Below, one piece after another: positions 17,280 to 28,050 of a stretch of DNA of 64,000 nt (positions within the stretch are counted from its first letter, which is position 1; the number at the start of each line of letters is the position of its first letter). Under the pieces are notes generated by a model. That model ran no database searches and had not been told where the DNA came from. It saw nothing but the letters and a program-made list of their open reading frames with translations. A program made the position numbers and the translations under genes. This DNA comes from Scolanthus callimorphus. Its lineage: Eukaryota; Cnidaria; Anthozoa; Actiniaria; Edwardsiidae. The DNA is taken from the NCBI GenBank assembly GCA_033964015.1, contig CM066913.1, positions 12,456,953 to 12,520,952 on the forward strand. The letters are read 5' to 3'.

Positions 17280-17500
17280 CATAAGTGGTTGTTAGATATA
17301 TCATTCTGTGGTGCGTACTGTGGTTGTTTATCATCCCTCGCATAGTGGTTAAGTGTAGTGGGCTGAAAGACGGGACCTCGGTTATTGTCTTATCCGAAAG
17401 ACGTGAAACACAGGAGAAATGACGAATCACTTCAACCCACGATCGAGACCGGTGCACAGAGGTGAGAGGCAAGCGCTTTACACACTACGCCACCCGTGCT
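17280..17500 (-). mobile_element. tRNA-derived SINE
   Basis: Read on the minus strand it starts with a tRNA-like head (GGTGGCGTAGTGTGTAAAGC as A box, a degenerate B box near GTGGGTTGA), followed by a body with GTCTTTCGGATAAGAC and GAGGTCCCGTC. The same body phrase (CTCGGATAAGGAC, GTAGGTCCCGTC) occurs in the SINE at 57569-57926, so the two belong to one family. Limits are approximate. Confidence 0.65.
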
Positions 17501-17689
17501 TCAGCCTAAAGCCTTTGGACAAAATATCTCCAACTGTTAAAAGACTGAGGGGCTGCACTGAAAAGTGTCTGACACAGCAGAATATTAATTAGATCAATTA
17601 GTATTATGTAATGTTGTATCGGGGGATACAAGTAGTGTCACCTGATCCGAATCCAGTGCAGAGATTGGATAGGCATCGCCTTTCCATAG

Positions 17690-18257
17690 CATTGCTAAAC
17701 TAAAGGGCCTGAAATTCGCGTGCATTAATGTTAATAGCCTACTAGGCCACATTGATGAAATTAGATACATAATGAGCATATCCAATCTGGAAGTGCTAGC
17801 AATAAATGAATCGAAATTAGATAACTCAATCCCTGACTCGGAGGTTTTAATTAATGGATACAATATAATTCGGAAAGATAGAAATAGATCTGGCGGCGGG
17901 GTAGCGATATATGTTAAAGAAAACTTATCATTTACTTTAAGGGATGATATAGCCCCTCAAAATTTAGAATTGATTTGTTTAGAAATATGTCGCCCTCATT
18001 CCCGGTCATTTTGTTTAGTACGTGGTATAGGCCACCAAAAAGCGATTTATCACTCTTAAATGATTTAGAATTATTTCTCAAAAGATGCGAGCCCAGGGAA
18101 TTAATCTTAGTTAGTAGGCGACGTGAACGCAGATTACCAAAAATCGCCACTGGAATCACATACACGGCAAGTTCAGTTCCTCTGTTCCCTGTACCAACTG
18201 GAACAGTTAATTAAGGAACCAACGCGAGTGACAAAAACATCTGCCACGCTAATTACT
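17690..18257 (+). pseudogene. Non-LTR retrotransposon, endonuclease-domain fragment (5' part)
   Basis: The translation from about 17705 gives an AP-endonuclease (exonuclease/phosphatase) domain: CINVNSLLGHIDEI, LAINESKLDNSIPD and the GGGVAIYVKENL motif. The frame is broken: after 18057 the reading continues in another frame (FSTWYRPPKSD) and in a third near 18120 (DVNADYQKS). These motifs are those of the APE nuclease that nicks target DNA in CR1/L2/Jockey-type elements. The homologous sequence stops at 18257, and the logical next codon appears at 36637. The element is dead. Confidence 0.82.
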
Positions 18258-18333
18258 CGGGCTTCCTGCGTTAGCAGGGCGGCCGAGTTATAAAATGCCC
18301 CCGTGTTTTCCAGACGCAAAAAGCAGATTCAAA

Positions 18334-18475
18334 ATGGCGGAGCCAATCAATGTGCAGAAAACCATGTGATCAATCCCATGAGCATTGCGCGCCCAGATTC
18401 AAAATGGCGCAGCCAATCAGTGTGCAGTTCTTAACATGCTCTTTAGGGCGCATCAAAATTTAGCCAATCAGCGCG
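18334..18475. promoter_or_regulatory. Three repeated CCAAT-box modules
   Basis: AGCCAATCA followed by a short spacer and GTGCAG or GCGCAG recurs near 18342, 18411 and 18459. Two copies are preceded by CAGATTCAAAATGGCG. Clustered CCAAT boxes (NF-Y sites) suggest an old promoter. It lies just outside the left end of the 12.7-kb transposon, so it belongs to the target locus. Confidence 0.35.
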
Positions 18476-18904
18476 CAGAATCTATTTAATATAAGTTCTT
18501 GCCTTAAGTCCAGTTCGTGGAAAGAAAACCTTCGATCCTAGCCGATTTCAATCTCGTTCCCAGACTGCCTCCTCCGCTTGTTTGTTGTCGTAGGCTCTGG
18601 AGGCAGACGATTTGGGCCGAATTTGATTGGTTCTCAGAATTGCCTGCGTAATGAGTTAAAATTTTGCATGGGCGTTGCGCAGCGAGTTGGTTTCCGGTTA
18701 GATCTCATTTCTTCCGGTGTAAACAAACCCTACACGTGGACGAAAACTTTATTCCGAGAACAATTATCACCAAAACTAATAGACTGAGTAACGAATTTGG
18801 GCTTTTGACTCCTTTATAAACCTAAGCGAGGGATAAATGAAATCAAAGCAATGTGACCGAAGAGAAACGGTACAAAACGTGGCTATAAATATCGTCGAGT
18901 AAAA

Positions 18905-21900
18905 ATGCAGTGGACGAACAGATTGATTAAAATGGGAATGAAATTTGTCGAGACGTATTGTTCTTTCTGTCTATTATGGAAGGCTATGATGGCGGATAAT
19001 ATCACTCCAAAAAAGCTAGTCGAGGAAGTGTTCAACAATGACACTTGTATCGCTTGCAATGCAGTAATACCGGCAAAAAACCACCCTATTCCGCTAAACA
19101 AGGCTCTACGTTCTAAACTTGGATCTTATGTCGGTAAATCTCTTAAAAATAGTGCAGAAGAAGGTTATCCAACAAAGATATGTTGCCCTTGTAATCGCAC
19201 CTTGAACAACTGTGAAACTTTTCGCAAAAAGGTTCAGAAAGCGCATGAGTTTCAGACCACCCTGATCAAAACATCGCGGTACAAGAGAGGGCGCACTGTA
19301 ACAAACATTACACCTCCAACAAAGCGTCCCAACAAAGAGAGTGTTAATTCACGCGCAAAAAGTGCTAGCGCTATAGCTCTTGCTGCTCTACACGGCACCT
19401 CCAACGAACCTGTATGTGAACGGTTATCTAATGAAATGGCTACGTATCAGAAACGTATAGAGACTTCCAGTGTTCCTGTTCCTCAATTCGAAGAGTATAG
19501 TGTTCGTGCCCCTCCCCACAGTCTGCCTGTAACTCAGTTGCCAACACCCTCCCAAGAAGCTACTGTGCTGAGATGCACACACAGTCCACCTGAACCTCAA
19601 GTGCAAAATCCATCTCTACAGTCTACTGTTCGGGCAGCTTCCTGCCCACATTTATCTGTTCTTCCTGGAAACATGCCCCTGAAAGATGCATCAGCTTCCT
19701 ACAGTCTACCTCAAGGGCCCACACCCTCCCAGGAAAGGCCTGCTGTTCATGCACCTCCAAAAAGCCTACTATACACCTCCACACCCTCCAAAGAAAGGGC
19801 TACAGTTCGGTCATGCTCACAGAGTCTACCTATTCCTATACTCCCTAAGCCAGCCCCTACAAGTGCACCTGCTGAGCTTCAAACAACGCCCACCCAAGGA
19901 GTGGCAGTTGCAAAGCATGTTTTTTGTACATCTGGAGTTAGAGGCAAGGAGGTAAACATATCAACAGGGTTTCCAATCCCTATTTGCAATTAAAAATATG
20001 CCCACTTTTCTTTACAATAATAGATAAAAATAATATTGAAAATAATTAATATAATATAATGTTATCTCTAACCACAAGGCTGTATGCAGGGGGAGGGTAA
20101 GGGGGCAGAATAGACCTCCTCAAATACAATATTTGCACATGAAAATTTCAAATTTCAAATCATGCTGTTTACAAGATGAAAAATCACTTGTCTTATTGAC
20201 ATCATTTTTCACATGATAAAAAAATCACGATTTGAAATGGACATTGTATGTAAACAGCCTTAGAAGAAGCTAGTATTCCCTCCCATGCAATAAGGATAAC
20301 TGGAGGCATACCCAGAGAAAAAATATATATTTTGCAGCCCTGAATTAATAAAAAAATATCCTGTCAATTCCTCAACTTTGACCATCATTCTGATTTGCCT
20401 GGCTGTTCAAGGGAAGCAGGGGTAATAACCAAACTAGATAATAATGTGTGGTTCCAGATACATATGGATTGGAAATTCCAGAGCGGTGGGGTGGGCATCA
20501 ATTTGCATGCTTTTTATATAAATGCTGCAATTTTCCTTTGGAAATTCTGAAGGGTTTGGAGGGGGGTAAGGGGGTTGGGGGCACTTTTCAATACCTTTCC
20601 TTGAGGGGGATGGATATTTTTTCTGGAACCACACAATATAAGCAACGTACCTATAATGCGCAATCAATCTGTCTACATTCACAGTTTCAAGAAATTGACA
20701 ACAAACCTGTAGATTCAACAGCACTTAAGAAGATCTGTGAGACATGCAAGACAAATCCAAAGCCAACAAAGCTAGCAGACACAATTGTTGCCATACCACA
20801 ACTGAATGCAGCAATAAAAAAGAACTACCTGTGTCAAATTGATAGCCAATGCAAGGAACTTTGCAAAAGGTCTCAAGACAAAGTATCTATCCTTAGGGCT
20901 GGTGGTGCTTCTTTTAATAGCTTGGTAAAATTCAGGTGGGCAAGTATCCTAGAAGAGCTTAAAGAGAAGGCACCATTTGCCTACCATGTTCTTGTTGCTA
21001 TTGATATTCCAAACGCACCAAAGAGTTTCACAGCAGGTGAAAGGATGAGTGTACCCCTATGCACAGCATGGGCGGTTCTAATGAACTTGAGAAATGAGCA
21101 GCTGAGTCTGGTCCAGAAACTGATAGCTGTTGCAATTGGCATTGGAGGATGTACCACCAAGGTATGACTTTTACACATGACTAAGCAATTTCCAAGTGTA
21201 CTTTTGCATTCTATATCTTCTGGTTGCAGCTAAAAAAAAAAAAAACAGGAAAAAATGCGTAAAAACATTAATGGTTTTGGTAGCGTTTTTCCATTAATGT
21301 ACATAAAACATTAATGGAAAAGTGTGGTCTTCCCATTAACATTTTTCACACATTAATGGAAACACGCTACTTAATGTTTTTACACAATTTTTTTTTCCTG
21401 TGAAAACCTAGCACCATCAAGCTAAGAGTATGGGCTAACTTGCATTTTGTTACATTTTGTTAGTTCAGACCATCAACCACACCCAGTACAATATGAGACC
21501 CCTCCCCCATAAACCACCAGCTGAAATGCTTACTAATCTCTGCCACCACTTGAAAGAAATACTCATTTACCCTTTTGTATATGCATTTTGATTTACAGAC
21601 TTTTCAGAGGCTTAACAGCCTAAAGATCTCACAATCCCATGACTCATGGTTACGGATACTTACCGACATGGGTGACAACCTTGTTGGGACAATTAAGGGT
21701 CACATCACCAAGACAGTTCAACCTAGAATCACCTGGGACAACTTTGACTTCAGGTAAGACCAGGGGTGTACCCAGGGGTTACAGAAACCCCTATTCTTAG
21801 CTGACACAATATTTTAAAATCAATCATTCATTTCAATCTCTGGTCTGTTGAATACATTTCAAAAGAATATGTTTGTCATTTGCCAAAAAATATATGTATG

Positions 21901-23057
21901 ACCAGACTTATTTAGTGTTCCTCCTGAAATTTATGGGTATGGGTAGGGACAGGGAAAAAGCAAAGTGGAACCTCCCTTCAAAAAATCCTGGTTATGCCCC
22001 TGAAAACCAAGTAAAACTATCTAATACTCAGACGGGATATACCAATACTAGAGGGTTTGTCCTTTTTTGTTTTGTCATAATATTAGCCATAGGCCATATT
22101 AGCCACACCCAAGCTAGCCTCCCCCAAAGTGTGCAATAATTCATTTCATTTATTTTCTCTAGGATCTCTGTGACCCTGCAACAGAAAGGTGTCAGAAATC
22201 TTGACCACCACTGGATATGCCAGTTTCTCACCTTTGATCGAGTGCAGAGCAGTCATTTAGATAACACCAAGGCTATTGGTAACCTGAAGGACTTTGAGTT
22301 GATAAATTATCTATTAACTCTAGACGAACAAAAGAAAATGAGGTCTGAGGTCATGGTGCTAGTTGCAAGGATACTTCTTGCTCATTTCCCCTGGCTACAG
22401 GTGATTTCCTGCTGTGTCCCAAAGCATATAAAGCACCAATACTCTGAGGAAATGAGCAAGAAATCTTCTATTATTGGTTTACCTATAGTACCACATAGCC
22501 AGGTGAAACACGCTGAGGTCATTAAATATCTCGATGGGCTGCAGGATCTCATTGCCAAGATCTATGACAAGGATCAGAGTGCAACCTCCCTTCCTACCAT
22601 GACACTAGGTGGTGATCTGCTTGGAAGAGAGAGGGCTACAGGAGCTAAACGGTTGAGAAGAGGATGTGATGAGGAGAGAGAAAAATACTCTAACATCAAG
22701 GAAGTAGCAGAGTATTGGCATGGAAAGCAGGCATTCTTAGGGGTATGTTAATCAATTTGTAATTGTTTTGAACAAAAAGCTTTCTATCATAAAACACATG
22801 GCCCTAACTTTGCTTGTTGTGTGTGTGGAGGTGGGGGTCAATTTACCTGATTTTTCCATAAAAATGTTTGAAATTCCAATGTATGGTTCCAAAAAATATC
22901 AATACCCCCTCCACGGAAGGGTGTTGAGAAATGACCCCTCCACCCCTCTGGAATTTCCAAAAAAATACAGTATTTGTATGGAAAAGATCAGGTAAATTGA
23001 ACCCCCACCCCTCCGGAGGGGTATGGATACTTTCTGGAACCACACAATGGAGTGTGT

Positions 23058-23088
<31 letters not shown>

Positions 23089-26000
23089 GGGTCTTAAGTG
23101 CATTCGCTCCATGGTGGGGGTGTGGACTGGAATTGCACATTACAACAAAATGGTTATTTGTGTCCATGATACTTAGTTGATGTTCTTCTCTTACTTTGCT
23201 TCATACTTTCAGCTGACATGGGAAAAGCTCTACTCCCCTTCCTCAGGAAGAGACATTGGAACCCTGTTCTACTTCCGTAATTCACTAGGGAGGAGGAACG
23301 TTAAAACAACTGTGAAAAACTGTTATGCACCTGCAGAAAACCTTTTTCTGCAGGTAGTGACAGGCTACATTGTTGTAGCATTCATGGAGTATGCAGGAAT
23401 AGAAGAGATGAAGCAAGAGCCTAAAGATCTACTACCATTACCTCATGCGAATGCCAGCAAGAAAGTTAAGCAAGTATACTTTGACAAGGTTATTGGGCGG
23501 TTTGTAGACCAATTCTGTTTACTTGAGGCTGACATTGAGCGTGCCATCAGAGAGCAGCATCTACAAGCCCGTGCTCAAGCTAAAGAAGCCACTGTAGCTC
23601 CACAAAACAGGGATAATATGATGCAGCAAAACTCTGAGGCAAGCCCAAGTGCAAACGCACAGGTAATGATTAGGCTTTACTTTGATTAGAGCTATATCTT
23701 ATTTCAACAGACTGTTTTGGCAATAAGTAATGAAAACATGAATGGGCAATTTCCATACACACATGAAGAGATTTACTGTACTCAATAGGTAATTATTGGC
23801 ACTGACTGGTACCACATACACCCCTAACGATGTGACAGCACCTCTAAGGTAACCCCTCTCCCCCCTTGATTTATATCAATAACACCACCTAAAGACTCAA
23901 TCCAGAAACCCTGATAAGAGCTCATAATGGGCTGTTACAAAAACCCTTGGAGGAACTCCAAATTTTCAATAATTGCTCTACCCCTGTGGAAATTCCAGAC
24001 TCCTGTACAACCCCTGTGAAAATTTGAAGCAACCCCTGTGGAAATTTCTTATTCTCTTCTGGGTCTGTGGAAATTCCACAGTTTGCAAAGGAATACGCTG
24101 TGGAAATTCCAGGGTCAAAATCAACAAACCCTGTGGAATTTCCAGGTTTCTCAAAAGGGGGTACATTTTTTTTTGGAACAGCCCAAATCACCCATCACCC
24201 CTCATTTGTGGGTGCAACACTTGGAAATTCGATATGATATCATATAAAGAAAAGCATATACTGTATAGTCAAGCTGAAAACACTTCCAAACCAATATTAG
24301 TTTAATTAGCTGGGGAATCATTGTTATATGAAAGTCTTCATTATTGAATTATTATAAAATATGTATTTTTACACATCTTATTGTGTATCTTTTTTCTGGG
24401 GGTGTTTTTAAAAATTGCAGCCTGTCCTATTGCAGCCACAGCCTACTGCACAGCAATCAACAACTGCAGCAAATAAGCCAGTAGCACCACTACAAACTCA
24501 GGTATTGAAAGCTAACAAATGGTGTCTTGAGCACGTTTGGTAATAACAACGACTAATAATGGTGCTGATTTTGTTATTATAGCCAGTCCTATTGCAGCCA
24601 CAGCCTTCTGCATCACACTCAACAACTGCAGCAAATAAGCCAGCAGCACCAATGCAAATAACTCAGGTATTGAAAGCTACCACAGTCTTTAGCATACCTT
24701 AAAATACAAGTCTTAGCAATGATAATAATACTGATACACTGTAATGGTGCTCATGTTATAATCATATAGCCAAACACTTGTTGTTGGTAATATTATTGAT
24801 AAAAATCTTCTTTTGCAGCCATTGATATTGTTTCAACATCCTTCTACCCCAATGCCACAGCATACTTCTGCAGCACAGCCAACTGCAGCAGGAAGCCAGG
24901 TTTGTAATAATTGGTGTGTTGTTATCACACAAATAGGTTTGAGTGGCAGTAATTACTGTATGACGTTACAACATTTTCACTTCCCTAGAATCAGCCTGTT
25001 GTCTTAGTGATGCGACAGCCTGCCCATCAGAACTTAGCTCAGCCTGGAGGCTATAATGCAAGCTGTCAGCAGCCACCAGGAGCAGTACTGTTCAAACAAC
25101 TGGTAAATTTGTAATGCAGTCTTGCATATAAATACTGTGATTTTAGTAGAACAAACAGCATAATCAAACCAATGGTGACACCATAAAATAACAATTTAAT
25201 TATTTGTAACTGAGTGTGTGATTTTGTACATGTATTTTATAAAATGCATGAAGTATGAACGTCCTCAGTCAAGTTATGCAGTAAAGCATTCTCATGTTTA
25301 CCAAACTCAGGTAAATTTGTGAAATATTTTCTTATCAATAAACCCATAACATGGGGTGAAGAGCTTTGGGGTTCTGTTCTGTTCTGGGACACCACACACA
25401 TGTATTATTTTCTAAAGTTATGAACCCCTTTCAAAAAATCCTGGTTACACCCTTGATAACTAAAATTTATTGGGGAGCCTATTTGTGCTTGTGGCGCTTA
25501 TTCTATATTATTATAATTATATAGTGACTTTGTTTCTGGTGTTTTTAGCAATTGCAGCCTGTCCTATTTCAGCCACAGCCTACTGCACAGCAATCAACAA
25601 CTGCAGCAAATAAGCCAGTAGCATCACTACAAACTCAGGTATTGAAAGCTAACCTCCATGTTTTGAGCAAACAAGTTGCTAATTGTAGTGCTGATTATAT
25701 TTATAGCCAATCCTACTGCGGCCACAGCCAACTGCACAACAATCAACAACTGCAGGAAATAGGCCAGTCGCACCACTACAAACTCAGGTATTGAAAGCTA
25801 ACAAGCTCTGTCTTGAGCTAGTTTGGTAAAACTACTAAAAATAGTAATAACTTTATATTATAGCCAATCCTATTGCGGCTACAGCCAACTGCACAACAAT
25901 CAACAACTGCAGGAAATAGGCCAGTCGCACCACTACAAACTCAGGTATTGAAAGCTAACAAGCTCTGTCTTGAGCTAGTTTGGTAAAACTACTAAAAATA

Positions 26001-27266
26001 GTAATAACTTTATATTATAGCCAATCCTATTGCGGCTACAGCCAACTGCACAACAATCAACAACTGCAGGAAATGGGCCAGTAGCACTGGCAACTCCAAC
26101 TCACTACCAACTACCAACTCAGGTAATGAAAGCTGAAGCTACTGTAATAGCCTCTGTTTTGAGCAAGTTTACTAATAACTTACTATTGAAATAATAATGG
26201 TGATGATTTTTATTATAGCAAATCCTTTTGAGGTCACAGCCTACTGCACAACAACCAACAACTGCAGTAAATAGGCCAGTAGCACAACTACCAACTCAGG
26301 TATTGAATGTTAACCTGTTTTTGCCCATCAAAAGGGAGTTTGAAATAATATCACTGATAGATTACATGATGTGATCCATTGCAACCAATAATCCTCTTTC
26401 AGGGGCCCATTCAGCAGCCATTGTCAAACAGCCATGCTAGTGGTGTAACCCCTAATCAGACTGGAAATTCAACAATTCTCCCAAGCAGCAAAGAAAATGG
26501 AGGATCATCTGAGGGATCAGGATCATCAGAGGAGGATCATCTGAGGAATTATGGGCTTTGGGTGATACGCCTTGGACTAGTTCTGCTACAACTGAATGAT
26601 ACAGAAAAGGAAGGAGATGGAGAGAGGGCAATACGCAATGCCAAACTGCTAATGCTACTATTCAGGTCCTGTATCCACAGCAAGAAGTATGCTTTTGAGT
26701 TTTTCAGATTAATCACTAATGTACGTTGTTTGTACACCCCTCAACTTGCTCACAGAGTAATTCATGGCAGGTTTGTCAACTGGAAAGGAGGAGAGGGCAA
26801 CAACTGTGCCAATGACCTTAAACAGGAGCATCTAGTGAAATTCAACAAGAAATTGTTGCGAGGGATGGGTGCTCAGAAAACTGAAAAAGCCGTCCATAGA
26901 GCAACTGCTGCTGCCTGTGGTCTCAAAAAGGTGGTAGAAAATATGGATAAAGTGACTCTGATACCACCTGACTCTACATCACACACATACAGGAGAGCTG
27001 ATGAAGACCAGTTGGAAATCATCAATGAACTTATACAACTAAAACCTTTTCAGCGGGTACCTGGCAGGCGCCACAATCACTTTCCTAATATTCCAAATAG
27101 CCCACTAGACCTTGTTGATATTATGCTGTTGGAAAGATGGATGAAAAAGCATAGGAGGAAGTTTGCACAAGACCCTGACTTGGTACGAGAAGAAGAGGAT
27201 GAAGACAACACAGAAGATGAAAGTGATGACGAATGGGAAACTATTGAATCAGATAGTGAAGTCTAG
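18905..27266 (+). CDS. DUF6589-like protein, candidate transposase (15 exons, 1455 aa)
   Basis: Coding exons: 18905-19951, 20685-21161, 21599-21753, 22163-22742, 23213-23662, 24421-24501, 24583-24666, 24819-24899, 24989-25102, 25549-25638, 25707-25787, 25864-25944, 26021-26122, 26219-26299, 26403-27266. All junctions are GT-AG and phases agree. Residues 15-110 hold a cysteine-rich, ZAD-like zinc module (CSFC, CIAC, CCPC). Residues 130-349 are Pro/Ser-rich. Residues ~509-900 include WDNFDF (554-559). Residues 904-1168 are Gln/Pro/Thr repeats from duplicated exons. The C-terminus (1215-1400) has GDGER (1239-1243), VNWKGGEGNN and NDLKQEH, resembling DUF6589, and ends in an acidic tail. Because it fills a transposon with clean ends, I infer it is the transposase; D555, D1240 and E1310 are candidate catalytic acids. 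A TATA-like tataaat lies ~20 bp before the ATG. Confidence 0.85.
20445..20635. mobile_element. 191-bp MITE with TGTGTGGTTCC ends, in intron 1
   Basis: Ends TGTGTGGTTCCAGATA and TTTTCTGGAACCACACA are inverted repeats. Internal phrases ggaaattcc recur. Related copies are at 22880-23046, 33664-33855 and, truncated by the window edge, from ~63950. Confidence 0.75.
21246..21400. mobile_element. 155-bp AT-rich hairpin element in intron 2
   Basis: CAGGAAAAAATGCGTAAAAA at the left is matched inverted by TTTTTACACAATTTTTTTTT plus CCTG at the right. CATTAATGG is repeated several times inside. Non-coding MITE. Confidence 0.65.
21761..22002. mobile_element. 242-bp hAT-like MITE in intron 3
   Basis: Starts CAGGGGTGTACCCAGGGG and ends CCTGGTTATGCCCCTG. 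Flanks are aagac (left) and aaaac (right), a 4/5 match to a 5-bp duplication. Same family as 15004-15152 and 53962-54262. A right-end remnant of the family is at ~25425-25460 in intron 9. Confidence 0.65.
22880..23046. mobile_element. 167-bp MITE with TGTGTGGTTCC ends, in intron 4
   Basis: Begins TGTATGGTTCC and ends GGAACCACACA; carries the same internal ggaatttcc and cccctcc phrases as 20445-20635. A (TG)n plus G-run microsatellite follows at 23053-23091. Confidence 0.7.
23928..24185. mobile_element. 258-bp MITE made of CTGTGGAAATTCC repeats, in intron 5
   Basis: TGGGCTGTTACAAAAA at the left and TTTTTTTTGGAACAGCCCA at the right are inverted. Between them about eight degenerate copies of CCCTGTGGAAATTCCA stand in tandem. 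Non-coding. Confidence 0.65.
24421..26299 (+). repeat. Tandemly duplicated exon array within the DUF6589-like gene
   Basis: Exons 6-14 include six units of 81 nt, one of 84, one of 90 and one of 102 plus a divergent 114-nt exon, all phase 0. Most start CCNGTCCTATTGCAGCC or CCAATCCTATTGCGG and end CTACAAACTCAG before GTATTGAAAGC. Introns between exons 11, 12 and 13 are almost identical (spacing 157 bp), showing the newest duplications. Each unit adds ~27 Gln/Pro/Thr-rich residues. Confidence 0.9.
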
Positions 27267-27530
27267 GATCAAGAGAGCACTTAATTGTCCTTAAAATAAT
27301 GATTTCACTGTATCTATCAACAAATTTGTTTAGCTCATGGTCCATTTTCCACATGTTGCAGCTGTTGCCTCAAAGGTTTAGTCCCTATGACCAAATTGTT
27401 GGTCACATTGGCAACCAGATGGCTATAATTTCAAGCTCTCCCTTAAAAATAATGATCTATTATCTAAACAGATTTTGAGCTCATTTGAAATCATCAACAT
27501 AAGAATAGGGTTTGATGCTCTTGCTCCAAT

Positions 27531-27960
27531 AGGCCTTTATCACACAATATTGATTAATACTACATGAACGGAAAATTTTAGTTTCAATTCTACACATCCA
27601 TAGTAGTAAAACAGCAAAGTTTTAAAATAACTAGTTGAAAACTGGCTGAGATATGAATTTTTAAAAATTTGTATTCTGACTCATTTTTTTACAAAGAAAT
27701 GTATGGGAAAATATGTTAAGTCGAGACTGGATGGGCCATCAATGCCCGTCCAGCCTCGTTTCAATTTATTTTCCCATACATTTCTTTGTAAAAAAAAAAG
27801 CCAGAATACAAAGGTTTGGAAATCCATACCTCAGCCAGTATTAAAGCAATCTTCACTAAACTTTGCAATTTTTACTAATATGGATGTGTAGAATTGAAAA
27901 CTGGATTCCATTTTATGATAGCTATTATATATTATTATCAGTATTGCATTATAAAGGCCT
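27531..27960. repeat. 430-bp long palindrome between the two convergent genes
   Basis: AGGCCTTTAT at the left end is mirrored by ATAAAGGCCT at the right. Nested inverted matches include the tacacatccat/atggatgtgta pair and a stem at about 27690-27790 built on ACAAAGAAATGTATGGGAAA and its complement. It fills most of the space between the stop of the DUF6589-like gene (27266) and the stop of the helicase (28051). It is either a MITE or a shared 3'-end structure. Confidence 0.7.
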
Positions 27961-28050
27961 ATATTCTATTGCTACAGTCTACAAGGAACTAAAAATAAAT
28001 GTTATCCATGGCATAAAGTGGCAGTGACTGCCACTTTATCTTTATCCACT

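Noticed and set aside
22843..23176. Proline/histidine and glycine-rich ORFs around 23060
   Set aside because: Products of the (TG)n and G-run microsatellite and a MITE in intron 4.
24421..26299. Array of short exact repeats with spacers, CRISPR-like at first sight
   Set aside because: The repeats are coding exons with splice sites and the spacers are homologous introns.
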